64,000 nt of DNA. Origin: Arthrobacter sp. efr-133-TYG-118 (lineage in GTDB: Bacteria > Actinomycetota > Actinomycetes > Actinomycetales > Micrococcaceae). Both the position numbers and the translations under genes were made by a program. The DNA lies in contig NZ_JARVRH010000007.1 of assembly GCF_030209755.1 (NCBI RefSeq), positions 152,533 to 216,532 of the forward strand, written 5' to 3'. The notes below the pieces were generated by a model. That model searched no databases. It was not told where the DNA came from and was given only the letters and a program-made list of their open reading frames with translations. Positions 56,803-64,000 of this stretch are shown piece after piece; the first letter of the stretch is position 1; every line of letters begins with the position of its first letter.

Positions 56803-57918
56803 ATGACTGAAAGCAACAATTCGCCGAACAAACCCACAATGTCGGCGATGTGGTCCGACGGCCTGGGCCGCGCCGGGATCCGTTCAGGTCAGATGCTCCT
56901 GGTCATCACCCTGGTATCGGTGATTCTGTGGGCGATGACCAGCGTGCCGCTCGTCATCATCCCGGTCACTATCGCGCTCATTCTTGCCTCGGCAATCTCG
57001 CCTCTTGTGCGTTGGCTGACTGCTCACCGGTGGCCCCGGGCCCTCGCCGTCGCAGCATCGTTCGTGGGGATCCTTGCAGTCTTCGGCGGAGTCATCACCG
57101 GAATCGTCTTTCTTATCAGGGCGCAATCCAAGGAGCTTTCGGTGAAATTCACTGCCGGCATCGACCAACTGCACCAATTCCTGAACAACGGCCCCTTCAA
57201 AGTCAGCGACGAGCAACTCCGCTCCGTCGCCGATTCCATCCAGCGCTTCTTCACGAGCAGTACGTTCGGTGCCGAAGCGCTCACCGGTGCCCGCACTGTC
57301 GGTGAAATCCTGGCCGGCTTGGTTCTCATGGTGGTGATCTTGTTCTTCTTCCTCAAGGACGGCGAAAAGATCAGGGCTTTCCTCTTCGGCTTCCTGCCCG
57401 CGGTTCACCGCGGGAAGGCCCACTTGGCCGCGGAACGAAGCGCGACCGTTTTGGGAGGCTATGTCCGGGGCACGGCGCTCATCGCAGCGGTGAACGGTTT
57501 GATCATCGGGATCGTCCTGGCCATCCTCGGTGTCCCGCTGGCACTGCCCCTTGGCGTTTTTGTGTTTATCGGCGGGTTCATTCCCATCATTGGTTCCACC
57601 GCAGCCGGTACCCTCGCTGTGGGTGTCGCCCTGATCTCGAACGGTCCGGTGACGTCCCTCATCGTCCTCGCTGTCCTCGTCGCGGCCAACCAGCTTGAGC
57701 ACCATTTCCTTCAACCCGTTTTGATGGGCAAGGTCCTGAGCATTCATGGACTGGCCATTTTGCTGGCCTTGGCTATCGGCACGATGCTCGCAGGCATTGT
57801 CGGTGCCTTGTTGGCTGTGCCGACCGCCGCCGTTGGCTGGACTGCCATCAAGACGTGGACCGGGCGAGGCGACACGGCGCCCGCTGGCATCGACCCCGCC
57901 GATGGAACCGCGGGCTGA
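56803..57918 (+). CDS. AI-2E family transporter
   Basis: A 371-residue membrane protein of the AI-2E/UPF0118 (YhhQ/PerM) family, which includes Na+/H+ antiporter-like and possible quorum-sensing permeases. About eight helices are predicted, with a periplasmic-type domain between helices 3 and 4 (SVKFTAGIDQLHQFLNNGPFK) and conserved GIVLAILGVPLALPLGVFVFIGGFIPIIGSTAA. ATG 56803 has AAGGAA. The C-terminus has the NQLEHHFLQPVLMG motif. Substrate unknown. Confidence 0.9.
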   Translation: MTESNNSPNKPTMSAMWSDGLGRAGIRSGQMLLVITLVSVILWAMTSVPLVIIPVTIALILASAISPLVRWLTAHRWPRALAVAASFVGILAVFGGVITGIVFLIRAQSKELSVKFTAGIDQLHQFLNNGPFKVSDEQLRSVADSIQRFFTSSTFGAEALTGARTVGEILAGLVLMVVILFFFLKDGEKIRAFLFGFLPAVHRGKAHLAAERSATVLGGYVRGTALIAAVNGLIIGIVLAILGVPLALPLGVFVFIGGFIPIIGSTAAGTLAVGVALISNGPVTSLIVLAVLVAANQLEHHFLQPVLMGKVLSIHGLAILLALAIGTMLAGIVGALLAVPTAAVGWTAIKTWTGRGDTAPAGIDPADGTAG

Positions 57919-57944
57919 ACCGGACTCACAGCCAAAGCCCGATC

Positions 57945-59267
57945 CTATGGTTGCGCTAGGAGCTCGTCGTGCAGTTGTTGCAGGTGGGACGGTTGTTCTG
58001 CGAGTGCCCGGGTGGTCGGCGGGGGACTGGGTGCCTGAACGCCCGCCAGGGGGTCGTCGGTGCGCGGGACGGTGAGGCTCAACGCCCCGCCAACATCAGG
58101 TGCCGCGGCATCGCGGCGGGTGAGGGCCGGCAGATTCCAACGATGTTCGATGGTGGCAAGGATGCTCGTGTGATCGAGTGGGACAGGACCGTGGGCTCGA
58201 AAGACGGTGCCGGCCGGGATGAGCGGACTGATCAGGACCGTTGGTACACGTACCCCGAATCGGGTGAAATCGAAACCGAATTCCCCCGGGGTGTTGTCTG
58301 GCGGCGTCGCGCCCCACGGCGGAGCGACGTGGTCGTAGCAGCCACCGTGTTCGTCATACGTGACGATGAGCAGGGTGGAGTCCCACGCCGGCCCATCGTG
58401 GACGGCGCGATAGGCGTCCAGCAAGAACTGCTCTCCGAACGCGACGTTGTAGTTGGGGTGCTCGCTGTTGCCTGTTGAGGACCAGGACGGTTCAAGGAAG
58501 GCGTATGCGGGGAGCTTCCCGGCCGCCGCGTCGGCCTGGAAGTCCGTGAACAGGCCAATGTTCGACGCCGGAGCGTGCCGGGTGTCGTCGAAGTCGAGTT
58601 TCGTCAGGGGCGACTTGGTTTCGCCGTAGATCTTCCAAGGGATGCCATGGTTGCCCAGGTGCCCGAAGATGCTCGGCACGGTGAACCGCTTAGCCTTGTC
58701 ATCCAAGTTGCCTTGGCTAGTGCCGGCACACGCGAACGCCCGGTTGGGCATCGTCATGGTGGGAGCTGACGCGAACCAGGCGTCGCAGACGGCGAATCCC
58801 TTCGCCATCGCTGACAAGACAGGCAGCGTCTGCGGGGTGAAGCAGCCCATGATCATTTGCTCGGTTGTTCCCGGCACCACGTGCCAGCCCTTGGCCAAGT
58901 TGTCCTTGATGGCACCGGCGTAGTTGGTCACAAAGCCGCTCATGGGGGGAACAGTCCCCGCTTGCGGCGCGCTGGCGCTGCCATAGAGCTGCTCGTTCGT
59001 TGCCTGGTATCCCTCTCCGGGGTCGGCGCCCGGCATGAAGTAGACGTCGGGCGTCGAGGAAGTCAGCCGATAGACCCCGACCGGACTGCCATCAGAGCCG
59101 GGGCAGGATTCCGTGCCGGTCAGGCCCTCAAACGGGTCTCCCGCGGGAGAAACATTGGCGGAATCGGCGTAGAGGTATCCGAGCATGTGATCGAATGAGC
59201 GGTTTTCAAGCATCAAGACAACGATGTGCTGGAGGGCATTGAGACCAGTTGCCGGCACGGTGACCAT
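57945..59267 (-). CDS. Phospholipase C/acid phosphatase family phosphoesterase
   Basis: A 440-residue protein of the phosphoesterase (non-haemolytic PLC, AcpA) superfamily. HIVVLMLENRSFDHMLGY (about 14-31) is the family signature with the metal-binding Glu/Asn; VTYDEHGGCYDHVAPP near residue 310 gives further ligands, and HGPVPLDHTSILATIEHRW closes the site. No signal peptide is visible with ATG 59267; an earlier open frame is atypical. It may hydrolyse phosphodiesters or phosphomonoesters. It is convergent with the AI-2E gene. Confidence 0.88.
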   Translation of the reverse strand: MVTVPATGLNALQHIVVLMLENRSFDHMLGYLYADSANVSPAGDPFEGLTGTESCPGSDGSPVGVYRLTSSTPDVYFMPGADPGEGYQATNEQLYGSASAPQAGTVPPMSGFVTNYAGAIKDNLAKGWHVVPGTTEQMIMGCFTPQTLPVLSAMAKGFAVCDAWFASAPTMTMPNRAFACAGTSQGNLDDKAKRFTVPSIFGHLGNHGIPWKIYGETKSPLTKLDFDDTRHAPASNIGLFTDFQADAAAGKLPAYAFLEPSWSSTGNSEHPNYNVAFGEQFLLDAYRAVHDGPAWDSTLLIVTYDEHGGCYDHVAPPWGATPPDNTPGEFGFDFTRFGVRVPTVLISPLIPAGTVFRAHGPVPLDHTSILATIEHRWNLPALTRRDAAAPDVGGALSLTVPRTDDPLAGVQAPSPPPTTRALAEQPSHLQQLHDELLAQP

Positions 59268-59349
59268 CCCCTTCGAAAAGAGTTCCTGTCCGTGCTGAAC
59301 AGTCTCCCACGCAGCTGTCCTGGCGGATATGCCTTGGGTTCGGTGCTGC

Positions 59350-59934
59350 TCAGGCGGGAACGGCAGCCATGACGGGTTCACCGTTGAAGTATTCGAGCTG
59401 CCAGCCGTCAACCACATCGTGGTGGGCGAGGTTGAGCACGGCGTTGTCGATGCTGTCCAGAGTGCGGGCGACGGCGCGGCCGAGGCTTAAGCGGAGGAGC
59501 GTTCCATGGGCGACAACAAGGACTCGGCGGCCATGGAACTCTTCGGCCAGCGACTCCAGCGCGGCCAGGCCGCGGGATGTTGCCTCGTCCTCGCTTTCCG
59601 CGCCGCGGAAGCCACCGGGAATGCGCAGTGCGTCCAGTTCAGGTCCTGCTTGAAGGCCCTCGGCAGGTCCAAAACGGCGCTCGGTGAGCTCCGGCACGTG
59701 CCGGTCCACGCTGAGCCCCAGGCCTGCGGCGATCAGTTCGGCGGTTTCGGCGGCCCTGCTCAGCGGTGACGAAACGATGACGTCCCACTCATAACCGGAC
59801 AGGACGGCGACGGCGTCGCGCGCCTGGCCGCGGCCGACGTCGTTCAGCGGAATGTCGGTGGATCCCTGAAGCCGGCGCTGGGCATTCCAGTCTGTCTGGC
59901 CGTGGCGGACGAGGGCGAACGTAGTAAGGGGCAT
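59350..59934 (-). CDS. Histidine phosphatase family protein
   Basis: A 194-residue phosphoglycerate-mutase-like phosphatase. The catalytic His is in LVRHGQTDWNAQRRLQG (RHG, about residues 9-11), the second His in VLVVAHGTLLRL, and LTERRFGPAEGL holds the catalytic Glu region. ATG 59934 has GGAAGG upstream. The family covers many small-molecule phosphatases. It lies 82 bases upstream of the phosphoesterase gene on the same strand. It is divergent from the glycosidase gene. Confidence 0.9.
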   Translation of the reverse strand: MPLTTFALVRHGQTDWNAQRRLQGSTDIPLNDVGRGQARDAVAVLSGYEWDVIVSSPLSRAAETAELIAAGLGLSVDRHVPELTERRFGPAEGLQAGPELDALRIPGGFRGAESEDEATSRGLAALESLAEEFHGRRVLVVAHGTLLRLSLGRAVARTLDSIDNAVLNLAHHDVVDGWQLEYFNGEPVMAAVPA

Positions 59935-60094
59935 GCCTTCCATTCTGCCTTGGGATAAGTCCGTGGGCAGCCAATGCTGCTTCTTGGGTCGGCCTTCCGC
60001 CTGCAAGTGAACATGGCATGAAGGTTCGGTCAACAGGGGTCGCGAAACGGAAAAACCGGCCTGGGCGACGGTCCAGTCTTTATACGGTGGACCC

Positions 60095-61753
60095 ATGAAA
60101 GCCTCCCTAAAACGTCGCAGTGCCCTCACCGGCGGGCTCGTTCTGGCCGTCTTTTCAGCGTTCCTTAGCCCCGCGGGTCCCACCCATGCGGATGATAGCC
60201 GGAAAAGTGACAACGGCACGGATCAGGGTGCCCACCTCAACCTTGGCGCCGCTGACCTCCCCGAGAGCCGGACAGTGACAACCCTCGCCCCCGGCGTCAC
60301 ACTGACCAAAATCAGCCGGGGCGGAGCTGACTCTTCACTTTTCTGGACGGCCGAAGTAGCCATCCCGTCCGACTCCCCGGATCCGGATGCTCCGACGTCG
60401 GCGCTCTCAAGCCAGATCACTGCGCAGCGCACGGCCGACAAGCTCAAAGCCGGCGGAGTCGATGCGCGGGTTGAACACGTCCAGTCGCCGCAGCTTGCCG
60501 ACGCCGGAGGCGATTTGGGCTACCGGGTCCGTGCCGGCCACTTTGCCGCGCAGGCCGACGGTGCCTCCGTCGTCGCAAAGATCAAGACCGCCGGTTTTGC
60601 CTCCTCGGTGATCTACACGGGTTGGGACGGCGACTCCGAGAACAGCACGAAGACGCGCGGACCGTGGAATCTTGACGTCATCACGATCGACCCTGGGAAG
60701 TACGAAGGCCAACTCGCCGCCTCGTTCGGCCCGGATCTGGAGAAACGGGAGACCACCAGCCAGCTCGCATCCGACGCCCACGCCATCGCCGCTGTCAACG
60801 CAGGCTTCTTCGTCTTCGACCCGAAGGCCGGTGCCGAAGGCGACCCCGCCGGGGCCGGGGTCTACGGAGGCAAGACTCTCAGCGAAGCCGTGGCGGACCG
60901 CCCGGCCCTCGTCATCGACGGGAAGAAGAATGCCAGCAGCATCCAGCGACTGACCTGGGATGGCAAAATCTCCTCCGCTTCCGGGGAAGCGCCTTTGGAC
61001 GGCATCAACCGGGTTCCTGGCCTGATCCGCAACTGCGGCGGCGCCAACGACCTGCCTACCTCAAGCCCCCTCCAGGACGTCACCTGCACGAACTCCAACG
61101 AGCTCGTCACCTTCACTCCGGAGTTCGGGCAGTCCACGCCTGCCGGTCCGGGCCTTGAAGTGGTGGTGGACAGCCACGACACCGTTACCTCCATCGCCGA
61201 AACCCGTGGTGCGGCCGTCCCCGCGGGCGGACACACCATCCAGGCCACCGGAACCGACGTCGCTCGGCTCCGCGCACTCGCTCCTATGGGCGCGAAGCTG
61301 AAAATCGACGCCGGACTGCTCGGCCAGGACGGGAATCCCCTGCACACCGACAAGGCCATGAGCGTCGTCAACGGCGGCCCGTTGCTGGTCAGGGACGGCA
61401 GCGAAGACATCACTGCCCGCCATGACGGCATGGTGCATCCCAACGACGGAAACAGCTTCTACTACGGCTGGGTCCACAAGCGGAACCCCCGGACCTTCGC
61501 CGGAACCGATGCCCAAGGCAGGACCATGCTTGTCACCGCAGATGGACGCTCGACTGCCTCGCTCGGACTGAGCCTGAAGGAAGAGGCTGACGTCGCACAG
61601 TCACTCGGCATGGTTCAGGCCATGAACCTCGACGGCGGTGGCTCCACAACGGACGTTGCAGAAGGAAACGTCCAGAACAGCCCGTCGGGCGGATCGGAAC
61701 GCGCGGTCGGGGACGCGCTCCTCGTCCTTCCCGCCCGCAAAGACGGGCAGTAG
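60095..61753 (+). CDS. Secreted phosphodiester glycosidase (NAGPA-like)
   Basis: A 552-residue secreted protein. A signal peptide of about 32 residues (RRSALTGGLVLAVFSAFLSPAGPTHA) precedes a SPOR-like segment (ITAQRTADKLKAGGVDARVEHV ... YTGWDGD) and a C-terminal phosphodiester glycosidase/NAGPA domain with AAVNAGFFVFD, KIDAGLL, SVVNGGPLLVRDG and the catalytic-site strand QAMNLDGGGSTTDV. SPOR suggests binding to denuded cell wall glycan. It could remove GlcNAc-phosphate or other sugars from wall polymers. ATG 60095 is preceded by no strong ribosome site. Confidence 0.88.
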   Translation: MKASLKRRSALTGGLVLAVFSAFLSPAGPTHADDSRKSDNGTDQGAHLNLGAADLPESRTVTTLAPGVTLTKISRGGADSSLFWTAEVAIPSDSPDPDAPTSALSSQITAQRTADKLKAGGVDARVEHVQSPQLADAGGDLGYRVRAGHFAAQADGASVVAKIKTAGFASSVIYTGWDGDSENSTKTRGPWNLDVITIDPGKYEGQLAASFGPDLEKRETTSQLASDAHAIAAVNAGFFVFDPKAGAEGDPAGAGVYGGKTLSEAVADRPALVIDGKKNASSIQRLTWDGKISSASGEAPLDGINRVPGLIRNCGGANDLPTSSPLQDVTCTNSNELVTFTPEFGQSTPAGPGLEVVVDSHDTVTSIAETRGAAVPAGGHTIQATGTDVARLRALAPMGAKLKIDAGLLGQDGNPLHTDKAMSVVNGGPLLVRDGSEDITARHDGMVHPNDGNSFYYGWVHKRNPRTFAGTDAQGRTMLVTADGRSTASLGLSLKEEADVAQSLGMVQAMNLDGGGSTTDVAEGNVQNSPSGGSERAVGDALLVLPARKDGQ

Positions 61754-61766
61754 GACCGGGGCACTT

Positions 61767-61784
61767 CCTGGGCCGGGGCCCAGG
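61767..61784. terminator. Candidate hairpin terminator between the glycosidase and corA genes
   Basis: CCTGGGCC and GGCCCAGG form a perfect eight-base stem with a tight two-base centre, 13 bases after the glycosidase stop and directly next to the convergent corA stop. No T-run follows. It may serve either direction. Confidence 0.4.
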
Positions 61785-61785
61785 G

Positions 61786-62766
61786 CTAGATCCAGTCCCG
61801 CTTCTTGAACGCCAGGTAAAGGAATATTGAACCGCCCGCCATGAGGGCGCTGGACAGCCAGAGGCCGTAATCGCTCTGGAAGCCGAAGAAGGGCACATTC
61901 TGCCCGAAAAAGCCGGTCACCGCAGTGGGAACCGCGATGATCGCGGCCCAACTGGTGACCTTCTTCATGACCAGGTTCATCTGGTTCCCCTGGATGCTGA
62001 TGTGGGTTTCCAGGATGGTCGTGACCAGGTCACGGAGCGATTCCGTCCATTCCGAGGCACGCAGCACGTGGTCGTAGACGTCCTGCAGGAAGGGTTGCAT
62101 CGCCGGGCTGCAGCCGACCAGGTCCTCCCGCCTCAGGAGGGTGTTCAGGACTTCACGCATGGGCAGGACGACGCGGCGGAGACGGACGAGGTTCTTGCGG
62201 AGTTCGAAGGTCTTCCGCTGCAGGTCATGATCGGGGGAGTGGTCCTCGAAAAGCGATTCCTCGAGGGAGTCGATGTAGCCATCGAGTTCCTGGACGGCGT
62301 CGAAGTGCCCGTCGACGATCAAGTCCAGCAGTCCCCAGAAGAGGAAAGGTACTCCGTGTTGGGCCAGCTCGGTTTCCGCGTCCCAGTGCGCCGCCAGCTT
62401 GTCGGTGTCGAACTCGGCCCCGTGCACGGTCACCAGTGCGTTGTGGGTCACGAATGCCGAGATCTCGGCGACAACCAGTTCCCCGGTGCCAGGCTGTAAC
62501 GCCGCCTGGTAGGCCGAGAGGAAGAGGTGGTTCGGGTAGCGGTCCAGTTTGGGCCGCTGGAAGTCGTGGACGGCGTCCTCGACGGCGAGTCGGTGGAGCC
62601 CGTACACGGTTTCGACGCCGAGCAGGTCATCCGCCGTCGGGTTCGTGTAGTCGATCCACAGCACCACGTCATCCTGGCGGGCCAGGGCTTCGATCTCGTG
62701 GGCCAGGACATCGTCTCGTTCGAGTTTGCCTTCGCGGTAGAGCCGTATGAATACCATCCGCCCCAT
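61786..62766 (-). CDS. corA: CorA family divalent cation channel
   Basis: A 326-residue CorA-type protein, probably a pentameric Mg2+/Co2+ channel. The long cytoplasmic alpha/beta and stalk region (AVHDFQRPKLDRYPNHLFL, LRKNLVRLRRVVLPMREVLN) is followed by two C-terminal helices. The selectivity motif at the first helix end is GQN (GFFGQNVPF) instead of the canonical GMN; GQN occurs in some actinobacterial relatives. It ends with KKRDWI after the last helix, as usual. ATG 62766 or 62757 are both possible. Confidence 0.88.
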   Translation of the reverse strand: MGRMVFIRLYREGKLERDDVLAHEIEALARQDDVVLWIDYTNPTADDLLGVETVYGLHRLAVEDAVHDFQRPKLDRYPNHLFLSAYQAALQPGTGELVVAEISAFVTHNALVTVHGAEFDTDKLAAHWDAETELAQHGVPFLFWGLLDLIVDGHFDAVQELDGYIDSLEESLFEDHSPDHDLQRKTFELRKNLVRLRRVVLPMREVLNTLLRREDLVGCSPAMQPFLQDVYDHVLRASEWTESLRDLVTTILETHISIQGNQMNLVMKKVTSWAAIIAVPTAVTGFFGQNVPFFGFQSDYGLWLSSALMAGGSIFLYLAFKKRDWI

Positions 62767-62902
62767 GGTACGGGACGCGTATCCGTGCTTCCTGAGCGGC
62801 AAGGCTTCCCGGCCCGGACGTGCCTTTGCGGTAGTTCCGTCCCTACAATTAAGTGCGGCCTTGCGGTGTCCTGCCGCGGGCCGCCGACAAAGGAGAGCCA
62901 TT

Positions 62903-63079
62903 ATGGGTTGGGGCGAGAGGTTCCATCACGCTGCCGGGAAACTCCACGGCAAGGCCACGGAGGCGGCCGGCGAGGCCACCGGCAATGACCGGCTCAAGGC
63001 TGCGGGCAAGTCCCGTCAGGTCAGGGCCGATCTGAAGCTGGCAGGCGAAAAGATCAAAGGCGCCTTCAGGAAGCACTAG
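62903..63079 (+). CDS. CsbD family stress protein
   Basis: A 58-residue CsbD-like protein (MGWGERFHHAAGKLHGKATEAAGEATGN in outline), mostly helical and charged with a basic C-terminus. AAGGAGA precedes ATG 62903. CsbD proteins are induced by general stress (sigma-B in Bacillus). It is monocistronic and is followed by a strong intrinsic terminator. Confidence 0.92.
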   Translation: MGWGERFHHAAGKLHGKATEAAGEATGNDRLKAAGKSRQVRADLKLAGEKIKGAFRKH

Positions 63080-63098
63080 TCTGCGGACGCCGATAGCA

Positions 63099-63124
63099 GG
63101 GCGCGGGCCATGCGGCCCGCGCCC
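63099..63124 (+). terminator. Intrinsic terminator after the csbD-like gene
   Basis: GGGCGCGGGCC and GGCCCGCGCCC form a perfect 11-base stem with the loop ATGC, 19 bases after the stop. A T6 run lies about 20 bases further, so not the classical tail, but the stem is strong. Confidence 0.75.
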
Positions 63125-63252
63125 GCGTCATGTCCTGATACTTTTTTCAGGCACTGGACGGGGTCGGTGCGGCCAGCCATGATGAAGGAGGCGCGGGGGC
63201 TGGATCGTCAACCCCAGTTTGCGAGTGGCACCCGCAGTGGAGGCGCGCTGAC

Positions 63253-64000
63253 ATGACACGCGAATCGGTGCCGGCGGAGCAGGCGAATTCAGTGGGTTCC
63301 CTTGCACCCAGCGAAACTTTCCTGGCCGAATACTACGCCCAGGTGCCCCCGGAGGATCTGCGGAGCTACAGTCCTGAGACGCTCCGGGCGCGGGCCGCGC
63401 ACCATCTGAAAGTGGGTTCGTCGCGCGTGCCCGGGCAGGCCGCCGTCGGGATCTTGACCGAACTGGATGCCAGCGTTGTTGCAGTGGTGACAGAGGACAG
63501 CCCGTATCTGGTCCATTCCGTCACGGCGGAGCTCACCCGCGACGACGCGTCGATCCGGCTGCTTGTTCATCCGGGCTTTCGGGTGCTTCGGGATCCGGTG
63601 TCCCACGAGCTATTGGAAGTCTGCCTTGGAACTTCCGCGGAGGGGGCTTTGGGAGGGACCGCACCGGAGGCCGGGGAAACCGAGGTCTGGATCGCTGCGG
63701 AGATCGGCAGGCTGCCGGATGCGGCGGCTGTAAGGGAACTGACGGAAAACCTCCAGAGGGTGCTCGATGATATCCGGGTTGTGGCCGACGATGCGGCCGC
63801 CATCCGTGGCAAGGTCGCCGAAGCAGCCGCCTCGGTGGACGGGTTCCCGCGCGCGGTGTTGCCGCCGCCGGAGGAGCTCCGGGAGTTGCTCCTCTGGCTT
63901 GACGACGGGAACTTCCTGTTTCTCGGTTACGTCGAATTTGAGCTGACGACGGCGGGTGGCCGGGAAATGCTCGCCGAGCGGCAAGGCTCTGCGCTGGGTT
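63253..64000 (+). CDS. NAD-glutamate dehydrogenase (large form), N-terminal part
   Basis: The first 249 residues are in the window and the gene runs past the right end. The N-terminus is typical of the 180-kDa Bac_GDH family: SETFLAEYYAQVPPEDLRSYSPETLRARAAHHLKVG, then VTEDSPYLVHSVTAEL and LLVHPGFRVLRD (ACT-like regulatory region), ELLLWLDDGNFLFLGYVEFEL near 215-235. These enzymes convert glutamate to 2-oxoglutarate with NAD, mainly in catabolism. The full protein should be about 1,600 residues. ATG 63253 is the first of the conserved part. Confidence 0.92.
   Translation, partial: MTRESVPAEQANSVGSLAPSETFLAEYYAQVPPEDLRSYSPETLRARAAHHLKVGSSRVPGQAAVGILTELDASVVAVVTEDSPYLVHSVTAELTRDDASIRLLVHPGFRVLRDPVSHELLEVCLGTSAEGALGGTAPEAGETEVWIAAEIGRLPDAAAVRELTENLQRVLDDIRVVADDAAAIRGKVAEAAASVDGFPRAVLPPPEELRELLLWLDDGNFLFLGYVEFELTTAGGREMLAERQGSALG

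Overview
The window is chromosomal DNA from a high-GC Gram-positive bacterium of the Micrococcaceae, most like Arthrobacter or a close relative (Pseudarthrobacter, Paenarthrobacter). This rests on the high GC, tightly packed operons with ATGA/GTGA overlaps, frequent GTG starts, and the protein families present: a DinB2-type polymerase, DUF6510, an actinobacterial YegS-like lipid kinase, a large NAD-glutamate dehydrogenase and aerobic CO dehydrogenase. No rRNA, tRNA, CRISPR array, insertion sequence or prophage gene was recognised.

Layout. 1-3.6 kb: four-gene minus-strand operon (DUF2064 transferase, family 2 glycosyltransferase, NAD-sugar epimerase, MTA-phosphorylase-like enzyme). 3.7-5.4 kb: DUF6510 / ferredoxin-reductase-like / sulfite-oxidase-like operon. 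5.5-9 kb: DinB2-like polymerase, RibD-type reductase, a hypothetical protein and a CapA phosphoesterase. 9.2-10.6 kb: two convergent genes, each missing its 3' half and meeting at one point, which looks like a deletion scar. 10.7-24.5 kb: mixed metabolic and stress genes, including a thioredoxin lacking its first active-site Cys next to a metal-type MerR regulator, ArfB, a HhH-GPD repair protein, a GT51 transglycosylase, and a LysR-linked MFS/isomerase/VOC operon. 24.5-28.6 kb: D-cysteine desulfhydrase-like enzyme and a two-permease ABC exporter.

28.7-34.3 kb is an ethanol/acetate module. The adh-acs transcript (+) and the ald-adk transcript (-) converge on one terminator. Both start from upstream regions carrying the same element with identical spacing, so they probably form one regulon: ethanol to acetaldehyde to acetate to acetyl-CoA, with adenylate kinase recycling the AMP made by Acs. 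34.3-41.3 kb is a coxMSL-F-D-E cluster. The large subunit carries the form I motif AYACSFR, which indicates a true aerobic CO dehydrogenase.

42.3-53.8 kb is the most distinctive part, a divergent catabolic island. Minus strand: CocE hydrolase, MBL hydrolase, HSL-type esterase, FAD monooxygenase and two phosphotriesterase-family proteins. Plus strand: MFS transporter, cytochrome P450, [3Fe-4S] ferredoxin and ferredoxin reductase. Two operator-like palindromes lie between the arms and a TetR gene lies downstream, past a block of REP-like repeats. I do not recognise the substrate. The second phosphotriesterase homologue has lost all metal ligands except one His, so it looks like a pseudoenzyme paired with an intact paralogue.

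54-64 kb holds housekeeping and envelope genes: YbdK-type ligase, DUF1003 protein, AI-2E family permease, phospholipase C-family phosphoesterase, histidine phosphatase, a secreted phosphodiester glycosidase, CorA, CsbD, and the start of an NAD-dependent glutamate dehydrogenase cut by the window end.
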